From: Luidia sarsii
Lineage: Eukaryota > Echinodermata > Asteroidea > Paxillosida > Luidiidae
Length of the DNA: 64,000 bases
Assembly (NCBI GenBank): GCA_949987565.1
Contig: OX465115.1
Span: 2,101,711-2,165,710 of the forward strand
Reading direction: 5' to 3'
A program made the position numbers and the translations under genes. Under the pieces are notes generated by a model. The model did not search any database. It worked only from the letters and a program-made list of their open reading frames with translations, and was not told the origin of the DNA. Every line of letters begins with the position of its first letter. Position 1 is the first letter of the stretch. Positions 11,401-23,400 of the stretch are shown here, one piece after another.

Positions 11401-14400
11401 CATGTGATCCCGGTCGGATCATGTGGCCATTCTTCCATTGCTTTGTTTATACGTTAGTGTAGTAATGTATCTGATAAGGTTGGCGTGACCTTAAAAAAGG
11501 ATCGGACAACTCTAATCGGGATCGAAATGTCGGATCGCCCTGATCCGTGTCGGTTGACCTTTGCCGGGGTCGTGTGACCTTGATACGGATTGAGCACCAT
11601 GGATTGGGCACGGGCGACCCTGTTCCGGATTGGATCACTCGCATGGCGATCGGCCGGGACCCGAACGTGGGCCGGATTGGACCCGAATTTGGGATCAGAC
11701 GAGCCGGAACGGGATCGGACAAACCAGCTTCCATGACGGACCGAATCACCGCCTCCGGGCGCCTTTAACACCAGAGTCTCGAGCTCTATAGTCCCGTAGT
11801 TGTAAGAGACCTTGGATCTGTCAGCCGATGGCTCAGCATGTGTTGACGCCCGTTGACATTTCAACGCAGCCGGCTACTATACGTGACGGCACCGCAGACA
11901 ATCAACATAATGAGAGAGTACACATGGCACATTATGTCCAGCCTCGTTAGATTCCCCTTCTTTTTAATAAGTGTGGCGTACATTCCGTGCACCAACCCCC
12001 CTCGATCTCCTTCACCCATCCCTTCCCCCTCTCTGAAGATCTTGTCTCACACCTGCCCCCGCTCGACACCCAACGTGAGAGAATCATGTCTGCTGGAAGC
12101 CACTGTCAACTCGTGAAATAATTGATACGCTGCGAAGGACCTCCCCCCCCCCCTTCGCGCATCTGCGAGCCGCCGGAGTGCGTCGCGTCCGTCGGTGGCG
12201 GAGCGTTCGGATCGCGTTGTTTGATTTTGGGGACCGAGGGGACTGGGACGGTGTCGGGTTGCCTCGGGGATCTGTGTCGGCACGGGTTTAACTTGCCGCG
12301 CCTCCTTCCTTGCGACGGGATGAGCACATTTGTCCGAATCGTTGAGCTAGGTACCGGATCTTCTCACAGCCACACTCCTCCTCCTAAGAGATGACTCGCA
12401 TGGTGCCACTATGTTTAACTATACCCCTCACGTGTCAAACCAACCTTGGCCCTTTCCTTAGTATACATCGGCCCATGCTTTCTGGCCACACAACAACCCG
12501 TCTTCGCCAGCCTCTAACCTTTCACGATACCCCAACGTGAATATGCACTAAACTTGAGCCGCCTGTCGATCCCTGTCACTGATATCCACACTCCAACGGG
12601 ACACGGATTTCCTGTATCTTGATGATCCAACTGGACCACCATCATGGTAAACGAGACTCCAGTCTGACTCGAGTTCGAGTCCGAGTGACGACTCGTACAA
12701 GCCCGCCGGTTACGAGAGGCCGTTGTCGAAACGAAGGCTTAGGCTTTGGCTTATAGGCTTCGGTCAAATTTGATCTTACTCGTTATAATATCGCAGGCAT
12801 CTAAAAACAGGTTCAGAGTCCGCCCCCCCCCCAAAAAAAAAATCTTTTTTTAACACCGCTCGATTACGCCCAGGTTATACAGCCATCGATCAGATGAGCG
12901 GTTGCCTCTGGCTTATTTTTTCCTTTTTCGAAATTGCATACCCCGTTGCCCTGGCAACGGCCTAGACGGCTCTCGAGCGGTTTAAGATGAGGTGGGATGC
13001 AAGCCCACGCGGCGAGATGGAGGGGTGCATGATTTAATCACGATGAAAGACCGCTGCTTAATCAGTCGAGCCAGAATACAAAGGGAAAAAAACAAAACAG
13101 GTGATGGATGTCCACAGAGGGTTATGCTAGTGAGTGTAGCCAAATTACGAACCACAATAGCGCTTCATATAATAGCACCATCGTTATTCCCCGGCAGAGA
13201 TGATCGGCTATTTGGGAAGGCCACTATCCCCGGTTTCTTTCATCTTCCCTGTCCCTTTCCCCTTTTGATCTTTGACCTTTGATCTCCCCTTCTCCGCTTT
13301 GTGTGTCCTTCCTCTGTCATGTGCGTCAGAGCTTTACTTTCCTTGACTGTCTGAATGTCTGTATGTCCTTGCCACTTTGCCTTTGAGAAAGGTCCTGCTA
13401 GGATCGAAACGTCAGACCTTCTATAACTTTTTGAGATACATGTATTTTGAAAAATTGGCAAAGAAAACTTTAACTGGTCCGGGACTTCAACCAGGGACCT
13501 CTGGATTAATTTACCAGTTGCTCTTCTGTCTGAGCTATCCAGCCCTTAGATGGTGGCCTCCCCTAATGGTCAACTAGTCTTTGCCGGGGTGGGGGCGCCA
13601 GTCAGAAGCGATTCAACCATTAACTGCCGTATATCTCCATGGATCACAGTCCCGCTTTCATTCAGATGCGAACAACCGATTGTTGTAATAGTTGTAATTT
13701 TAGATTTAGCTTAGAATAATAAAAAACATGTACATTTTGCCTGGACCTTAATGAGTCCAAATTCTCGTGCATCTATAAGTCGGAAACTAACATCTGAGCT
13801 ATCCAGCCCTTAGAGAAATATAAACGGCACAGTATTGATCAGCTCTATTTCAAAACAAGCTTAGGACAGGCAATCGAACTTGGAAAAATTCAAACAGTTT
13901 GTAAATTTCAAGAAGGAAAATATCTTGTGTTTTTTTTAAGCAAAATTGATATTTTGTTATTTTAGGACAGGAAGGGAAAACTGAGTGGGACAGCTATTTC
14001 TAACTACAGACAGAAAGTTCTAACTACAATCGAAGCATCAGGCCTATTACATGCTTGGAAATTGCAATTTCTAAGTCCGTAAGAAGTTTGCCAAAGAGTT
14101 TGATCACTCTCTTTCAACAAGGCGAACAACTTACTCAACTTAAAGGTTACCTACACGGCCTGCGTACATGGCAATACAACGTGCGCAATAATAAAGTGGC
14201 CTAATTTATACAACTGCACGCAGTATAAATTTTGCCTGCGCCAGCAAGAATTGGAGTCGTTCGTTCGGATGAAAGGCAGCTCTCCTTTCCCCCTGAGCGA
14301 TGATGAGAAAATATGAAAGGACCTCTCGACTGCCATCGTGTTGACTTCTACGGGAGACTAGCCTCCTCATTCTATCAGGTATTAACACCTGCTGTAGTCT

Positions 14401-17400
14401 TAATTTCATCCGGCTGATAGGAAGCCAGTGATAGATGCATAACATCCCCAACCAAGTGTCCTTCTTTCATTCGTTAAAGAGAGAGGTTTTTTTTTGGGGG
14501 GGGAGGGGTGCAGATATTGGATCCCTAATGGTGTTGAACGTGAGTCTGGGATGAAGTATTGGTGCAGACAATTCAGAGGGGGGCCACCACGGATTCGTCT
14601 GCCTTGTCCCGAGGGCCTGTGTCATCTTACTAAGCATTTTTTGTGTGCGGACGATGTAATGCGGGGCGGTGATTGTATTGAGCCAGACAGGGTCATAGTC
14701 GTGTGATGAAGGGAAGCCCTCGACCCAAACCCCCCTCCAGCACTGACACCAGGCAGGAATGACAGATCCTGTACTGGCTGCCATTTTCTTGTCCTTTGTA
14801 TCTTTGTCATTTGGTGCATTTGTCTCTCTTTATCTCTGTTTTGGTGTCTTTCCTTCTGTTTGTCTCTCTGCCTCTCTGTCTCTCTGGCTCTCCGCCTCTC
14901 TGCCTTTCTCACTCTCTGCCTCTCTGCCTCTCTGTCTCTTTGCCTCTCTGTCTCTCTGTCTGTCTATCTACCTATCTGCCTCTTCGCCTATCTGCCTCTT
15001 TTCCTCTCTGTCTCTCTGCCTCTCTGCCTCTCTGCCTTTCTGCCTCTCGTCCTCTCTGCCTCTCTGCCTCTCTGCCTCTCTGCCTCTCTGCCTTTCTGCC
15101 TCTCTGCCTCTCTGCCTCTCTGCCTCTCTGCCTCTCTGCATCTCTGCATCTCTGCATCTCTGCCTCTCTCCCTCTCTCCCTCTCTCCCTCTTTTCCTCTT
15201 TTCCTCTCTGTCTCTCTGCCTCTCTCCCTCGCTCTCTCCCTATCTCCCTCTCCCCCTCTTTCCCTCTCTCCCTCTCTCCCTCTCTCCCTCTCTCCCTCTC
15301 TCCCTCTCTCCCTCTCTCCCTCTCTCCCTCTCTCCCTCTCTCCCTCTCTCCCTCTCTCCCTCTCTCCCTCTCTCCCTCTCTCCCTCTCTCCCTCTCTCCC
15401 TCTCTCCCTCTCTCCCTCTCTCCCTCTCTCCCTCTCTCCCTCTCTCCCTCTCTCCCTCTCTCCCTCTCTCCCTCTCTCCCTCCTATGTTCCTGTCTCGGT
15501 GTCTCTCCGTGTCTCCCTGTCTCCATTATTTCATCCATATAGGCCTATCTGTCTTTCTCATAGTTGGTTTACCTACGTACCTTTGTGTCTCATTTGCCTC
15601 TGTGTCTTTCTGTTGCCTGTCGGCCCGTCTCTTTGCCTCTCCGTCTATCTCGCTCCGTTTCTCTTGCTGTCTGTTTCCGACTCTCTGTCTCCGTGTCTCT
15701 ATTTATCGACATGGCTCTCTGTTTATCCTTATGTCTGTCTCTCTCTCAATCTATTTATGTAGGCCTATCTATTTATGTTTCTGTTCCACCATATACCTTA
15801 GTCTGCTATTTGTCGATTGACAGCCGCACTCAGTCCTATCTTATCACCCCCTCACTTGTCAGGAAGCGGACTCGCAAGACGACAACGTGGGCAAGCTGGA
15901 CTTTGACGAGTTCAACCACTTCTACCGCACCATCAGCACCCGGCAGGAGGTGGACCTGCTGCTGCGCGAGTACGGCCAGGCCAAGGGCTACCTGACGGCC
16001 GAGGAGCTGGCCCGTTTCCTGGCCGAGGAGCAGGGCCTGACGGAGCCGGCCTCCGAGGAGTCGGCTGAGCTCTGCCGGCGACTGATCGAGACCTACGAGC
16101 CCATTCCCGAGAACTCCAAGAACGACTGGATGGGTATTGACGGTAAGTCATCTGGAACGTGGCCTTTTTCTCAACGTTGCACAAAATTATCTCACAATGT
16201 CAATCACATCCACATCCACGTTCGAATCCACATCCACATCCACGTCCACGTCCACATCCACGTCCACGTCCACGTCCTCGTCCACGTCCATATCCAGATC
16301 CACACCCACACCCACGTCCACATCCACTTCCACATTCACATACACGTCCACATCCACGTCCACATTCACATACACGTCCACATCCACGTCCACATCCACA
16401 TCCACATACACATACACGTTCACGTCCTCGTCCACGTCCAGATCCAGATCCACACCCACACCCACGTCCACGTCCACATCCACATACATGTCCACACCCA
16501 CACCCACGTCCACGTCCACATACACATACACGTCCACGTCCACATCCAGATCCAGATCCACACCCACACCCACGTCCACGTCCACGTCCACATCCAGATC
16601 CACACCCACACCCACATCCACGTCCACGTCCACATCCACATACATGTCCACACCCACACCCACGTCCACGTCCACATACACATACACGTCCACGTCCTCG
16701 TCCACGTCCACATCCAGATCCACACCCACACCCACGTCCACGTCCACATCCACATACATGTCCACATACACGTCCACGTCCACGTCCACGTCCACGTCCA
16801 CGTCCACGTCCACATCCACGTCCACGTCCACGTCCACGTCCTCGTCCACGTCCACATCCAGATCCACATCCACACCCACGTCCACGTCCACGTCCACGTC
16901 CACGTCCACATCCAGATCCACATCCAGATCCACATCCACGTCCACGTCCACGTCCACGTCCACGTCCACATCCACATCCACATCCACACCCACACCCACG
17001 TCCACGTCCACATACACATACACGTCCACGTCCACATCCAGATCCAGATCCACACCCACACCCACGTCCACGTCCACGTCCACATCCAGATCCACACCCA
17101 CACCCACGTCCACGTCCACATACACATACACGTCCACGTCCACATCCACATCCACGTCCACGTCCACATCCATATACATGTCCACGTCCACGTCCGCGTC
17201 CGAATCCACATTCACGTCTATGTTCTCGGCCACGTCCACATCTACACATCCCCATCCACATCCACATCCACATCCACATCAACATTGACATCCACGTCCA
17301 CGTCCACGTCCACGTCCACATCCACATCCACATCCACGTCTACATCCACATCCACATCCACATCCACATCCACATCCACGTCAACATCCACATCTACACC

Positions 17401-20400
17401 AGCATTCGCAACCAAATCATAAGTCACATTTATTCGGAACCATTCATGTGGAAAGGTGGCGGCGGCACCATGCAAATCAGCTCCTTTGAGAATGAGTATA
17501 CTGTATAGCTCCGAGAAGAGCTATACAGTCGTCAATAGACACCATTACTTGTCCGTTGTCGACTAATGCTGGTGCTGATGTGCCATCCGGGGATCGCTGA
17601 AGCATATAGAAGGTGCATGTACGTGCTATGTACAACTGCTATGTAGATGATATCAATAGGAATCTATGAGTGGTTTTGTCCGTTTCTGCCCAGAGAGTGT
17701 CAGTGATGACCGACGCCATCATCTGAACCGACTTTTGGTCTAAAACCTCCTCATTTATAGTGAGAGATTTCGTCTTTGTCTCCTTCCCGCCTCCAGGTTT
17801 CACCCGCCTCCTCCTCAGCCAGGAGGGGAACATCTTCAACCCCGCCCACCGGAAGGTCAACCAGGACATGACCCGACCTCTGACCCACTATTTCATCGCT
17901 TCCTCGCACAACACCTACCTGGTGGGCGACCAGCTCATGTCCCAGTCCAGCGTGGACGTCTACGCGCTGGTCCTGCAGGCGGGCTGCCGCTGTGTGGAAA
18001 GTGAGTGCCGTCCAACGTGTGGACGTTTGGCCAGTCAAAGAATATAGGTTGCAGAACACTAAATCGAGCTCCCATTGAACACTGTACAAAAACACTTACT
18101 TTCAAAGCCAATTATCCCATGCCCAAAAGTCTCTCAGTTCTTGTAGCTATACTTAAAATTATAGTTTGGACCTCTCAGATCTCTATAGTTTGGATCTCTC
18201 AGATTCTTTTCAATTTTATTGCTCTAAGCCGATTAGATTTTTTGCTAATTACCCCCAGAAAAAAACAGCCCCAAAATGTGTAGCCGTCCAAGCCGAATTT
18301 CTGCAAGGATTTTGGGATGGACCCCTCCACTTCCACAGCCAAATAGGGCCACATTTAAAGCCAGATATGGTCCAAATTACATACCAAATTGAAGAGTGAA
18401 CCCCCAGGTTGTCTTAAGTTTCACTTGTTCTACAATGTATCAGTTAATTAGCCTCCAAAGACCCCAGTTGTGGGTACACACTTTATGATAATCAGCTCGG
18501 CGGAGCTATCTTGGATGGATTGTGTGTGCTGCACCCAGAATAGTCACTTACGAACAGGGCGCCATCATTTGGTCGAGTTCAGGTGGTCTGTTCTTCACAC
18601 GCGAACCTTGTTCTTGCGCTGGAACCGCACGAACACGGCCCAAGAACGCTGCACTCGGAACAAGATCACACACCACCTCTCAGCCGTACTGGGTTGTGGT
18701 TCACGAACAGCCGATTGGTGAACATGATAACCGTGTTCGCGTCCTTAGAGGTAGAGGTCAAAGAATCGCTTCCATACTTCCAACCAGTCTGCACACTGAT
18801 CAATGGGTTAAATGACCACAAAATGGCGGCCTTCCCGGTCAGAAACATTCAGCAATTGTTGTTCCATTGCGGTTGTTCCATTCACTTTGCCAACCCAAAC
18901 TTCACCAATGTTCCAGTCTAAGTACCGAAGAGTTGAATAGAAGTCAAAAGCAATTGAAATCACATCGCAGTGCAGATTGAAATTACCAGAGTTTCACGCT
19001 TAAGCGGCTCTATGAAATTGGTGCCTGGCTACATCAGTTCGGGGTCACATCGAGTGGATGCAAATGTTCAAACTTTTGAAGAAATGCTCCCGACTCTTCG
19101 TAATAAGAACACACAGGCAGCTCGGGCGGGATTCGAACCCGCGACGCATGCTTTGCAGTAATTGCAGATGAGCTGTGCGAGGTCGTTTGCCGGATTCTAA
19201 TCTGTATAGCGGCTGTTTTTCTCAAAATTCGAGCAGGACCTTTCTCTGCCTTTGAGAAAGGTCCTGCTAGGATCGAAACGTCAGGCCCACTAAATTTTTG
19301 AGATTTGCATTTTGGTAATTATAGTCAGTAAGCAGTTTGCAACATTTGTGCATGTCACTCTAAGGATTGTTTTTGCGTGTGTGGTGATTCTTATATCTCT
19401 TAGTGGACTGTTGGGACGGCAAGGACGGAGAGCCCATTATCTACCACGGCTACACGCTGACCTCCAAGATCAAGTTCCGCGACGTCATCTCCATCATCGG
19501 CAAGTACGCCTTCGTGACCAGCCCCTACCCGGTCATCCTGTCCATCGAGAACCACTGCAGCCTGGAGCAGCAGAAGAAGATGGCGCTCTACCTGGCCGAG
19601 ATACTAGGAGGTATCCTTTTAATAAGGCTGGAAGGTTTGCATGGTGGGAATACTGGGTCTGCGGGGACACCGTGTAGCACTTCTCTTTCAAGAGGGAGTG
19701 TTATTCCGGGTCTTTTCAGAGCCGCACTCCTTCTTAAAAGAGAAGTACTATACATGGTGTTACAGAAAACGTTCCCTTTAGGTATCCGTTGACAATCTGC
19801 AGGGATTCAATGAGGGGTTTGTCCCACACTATTTATCAGTCAAACTGATTCTGACCTCAAGGTGCCATCCTTAACAGCCAAAAAAACCCACTCATAACCC
19901 GACTTACTGATATACGGTAGTTAATTTGACTGTATCCATGCATGTAATTTTTCATTTATCCATGACCCACCCCGGCAAAGACTAGATGTCTATTTGGGAA
20001 GGCCACAATCTAAGGGATTGATAGCTCAGGTGTTAAGAGCGCTGGTACGCAAAACCAGAGATCTCGGATTAAAATCCCGTTCCAGTCAAAGTTTTCTTTG
20101 GCCTTTTTTTTCTCAAAATTTTCCTAGATCTTTATTCCTTCATATGTTTGAATTTATCCATGTTAGAAATCACATAATGGGAGGCAAACTATTCCATGTT
20201 CGGCTTGTCCGTGTTCGTGATGTTAGAAGAGATGTGATGATTTGTGTTTGACTTGGAATCAACCAAAAAGGGTTTCATCGTAACTGAACTTACAATGGAT
20301 AACCCATTGTAAATTGCAATAATTATACTGTACGGTTTCTTTAGTAGTAAGTAACGATGATTTGATATTTCAAGCTTTTAAATTCAAGGATGGTTTGCGG

Positions 20401-23400
20401 AATTGTATTTTTATGTGAGTAGCCTAGGCCTCTTGTCAAAAAGATAATCGGTCGAGTGCCGGTTGAATTCATCCGACCGATACATTTTCCCCCGATAGAA
20501 AGCCGATTGTCCTGGACTCATGAGGTGAGAAATACACGATGGCTATCCGGTGGAAACGACATCGGACGGGTCGAATCATCCGATACCTAACCGATAATCT
20601 TTTTGACAAGAGGCCCTATGTACTGTGGTTCTGAAAAGTACCGATATACTCTACGTTTCGGGACGGTCTGCTCTGTCCGTCGTCAGGAGACCGATAGCAG
20701 TGAGGTGGTCTTATAAATGATCCTGTGTGCGGTGAGGTGTGAGGGACCCAACGTTCCGAAGCTTTGAATCCATTAGACCTTTTCAGAACCATACATTCCC
20801 ACAGAAAGTATGATTTCCACATGGTGTCACAGCAGATGCAGACCACCGCAGGATTCCCTTTCGACCAGAACCATTTGAGGGAATTAAGGTTTTTTTACAC
20901 TAGATACAAACCTGTAGGAACTACGACTGAGTCGCTCTAGGTGCCCTTAAGCCATTTCCTTCACGGCGAAGTTCAGATATAACTGCATTGACATTAAAAT
21001 TCATGTCGGCAAGAATGTGGCAAGGGACAAGTTTGGTCAAAGCTCGTCTGGGAAATTTTGCCTCTTTTCATAAGGCTTTTTTTTTTTGGGGGGGGGGGGT
21101 ATCCCACATACTATACACGAGCCTCTCATCGGGGTTCTCTAAGCTAATTATATAGCACCTTTTGTCTTCGGATAGGAATCTCATTAATTATTGATTCAGT
21201 GGGAGTTGGTAATCAGGTTTAGGCCAGGGCTGATGGGCGAGCCGGGATTACATTGGCGGACAATTGGCCTAGTCCTGATCTAATTACGGGGCCCGTCCCT
21301 CTTTAATAGCCGTGTAACCTCGGGCCAATTCCATGCTGTTGCTCAAGTGCGGCATTTTGTTTGTCTTTACTTGAATGGCTTGGGTCTTGTAGGTGTTAAC
21401 GAACTATATCGGTCCTTAGCAGAGTAAGCGAAATATAGCAGATAGGTTGATCAGTGGCTAAGGCCTTTAGCTGTGCAACTTATAAAAGCGCGTAAATGAA
21501 AGATGGCTACTTCGCTAGGAGGAAATTAAAATGGAGCTAATTTAGTACGCTGGTTTACTATACGCGCCAGAAGAAAATAAAGGTGAAAATAGATTGCGGC
21601 GGGCTTTCGCCTAAAGCTAAATATTTACCAGTGCTGCAGCGATCACTGTGGCTTACCTATTGGCTGTATACTACTGCCAAACGGATCTACCACGGCGACC
21701 GTGCAGCCGGATAGGTGGTGTGCTATCTACAAAATGGTTACAATATGCATTGGAGTTATACGATAAGTACTCATTTATGAATCTAGGCCTATCCATGTTA
21801 GGCATCACGTGGAAATCCATGAACAGGCAAGGAATTTCATTTTCGGCTCTTCCATTGTATGTAACAAGGAAGATGAAGGTTTGTGTTGGATTTGCGTATA
21901 TCTGCCACAAAAACCGAGGATATGGTCACTCTCTGTATAGATAGCTGCAGTACGAAATGACTATAGGATGTGCACGGTGAAGCATTTTTCCTCCTGTGCT
22001 CAAAATGAAAAGATTCCCTTCTCCAACCGGTCATCATGATTTTTTTCACAGGAGCACAAACCAAATCTGTTGATAATCCTTTGATGTTTCTGACTTTTAG
22101 TCTTGTATTTGACTATCCCTTACTTTGTATTGGAGAGAACTGGACTGTTAAAAGACTTACATGTTGATCTGGCAAAACTACATCCTTTTGGTCTAAAGCT
22201 ATAATTGTGAAGCTGAAGCATGTGTTTATTCGGAATCAAATGTTGGTTTTCTGGAGCAAACATTGATGCAAATCGTGGTTCTTAAGCTAATTTTGGTGTT
22301 TAAGTAAATTTTGGTGCTGAGCAAATTTTTGATGCCTAAGAAAAATTTGGTACTTTAAGCAAATTTTGGTGTTTAAGCAAACTTTGGTGCTGAGCAAATT
22401 TCGCTACCCAAGCAAATTTCGAGGCTGAGCAAATTTGGGTGCCGAAGCAAATTTTTGCGCTTATGCAAATTTTGGTGCTTCAGCAAAATTTGGTGCTTAA
22501 GCAAACCTTGGTGCTGAGCAAATATATTGGTGCTATACGAATTTCTGTGCCCAAGCAAATTTCAATGCTGACAAAATTTCGATGCCGATGCAAATTTTGG
22601 TGCTTCGAGCAGATTTTGGTGCATGAAGCAATTTTGGGCGTTGGGCAAATGTTGGCGCTTAAGCAGCGCTATGAACTCAGCTCCCCAGTTGGCAGGGGAT
22701 GGGGAAGGGCGGAGTCCCCCGAGGGAGAGGGGAGGGGGCCGAGCGGGCACTCGAGTGGCCACCATATTCGATTCTTGCCGAAATCCTGCGGGCAAGCCAG
22801 CAATTATATACGGAAGATGCCGTGTTTCGTCTTCCTTGCCGATGGGTACCGTTCCATCTTCTTCAAAAAAAAAAAAAAAAAAAAAAGATTAATGAATAAT
22901 CTCATCAAGCGGGTAGTAAATCTTGGGTTTTTGTTCACCAGATTCGCTTTGAATCTGAATCGAGATGGGGTTTTCCATTGAAATGTTTTCCCCCTCAGAT
23001 TTAGTATCGGGAATCTCTTGGGTTACTGTCATAACAGAATAGTGGAACTCGTTTGTTGGATATGGATTATGATCTGTAACATTGACCCAGGTCAGACGCT
23101 GGTTCAGGCTTGTCTGTTGTTGGGATCTTGTGAGGGACCGGACGCACACAGATTAGCGATTTTGCGAGACAGACCAAAAACCTCAATTTTTTTTTTCAAA
23201 TTGATTAGAACCTGAAATTGCCGTCATTAACTGACTAAAACACGGTCCATGAGCACGGCCGATATCACACACAGTCCGATCAACGGCCGAACCACAACTG
23301 GGTGCAATACACACCGTAATTATGATACTTAGATATGATTTTGTGTACTTTGTAAAGCACATTATGAAGTACCTATTAATAGCTGGTTTGAAAGCATCCA

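Larger units (their letters stand above)
6803..15862 (+). other. Intron 2 (9.1 kb), repeat-rich, no exon seen
   Basis: Opens with a GGGA-rich tract (6815-7140). 7140-7960 has no repeat partner here. 8213-8523 is a MITE, 9401-9487 a palindrome, 10575-10921 and 11301-11400 minisatellites, 12943-12960 a perfect palindrome, 13464-13695 a SINE, and 14865-15481 a pyrimidine array. 9834-10560, 11400-12940 and 13700-14800 show nothing I can assign. Confidence 0.8.

Noticed and set aside
14759..15820. 353-residue Leu/Ser/Pro open frame and its overlapping partners
   Set aside because: A product of the 8-bp pyrimidine array; all three frames are open, as expected when an 8-bp unit lacks stop codons.
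15887..17508. 383-511-residue His/Val, Ser/Thr and Pro/Arg frames
   Set aside because: They come from the CCACGT/CCACAT array. The real exon 3 ends at the GTAAGT donor at 16143, and the next exon completes its Gly codon.
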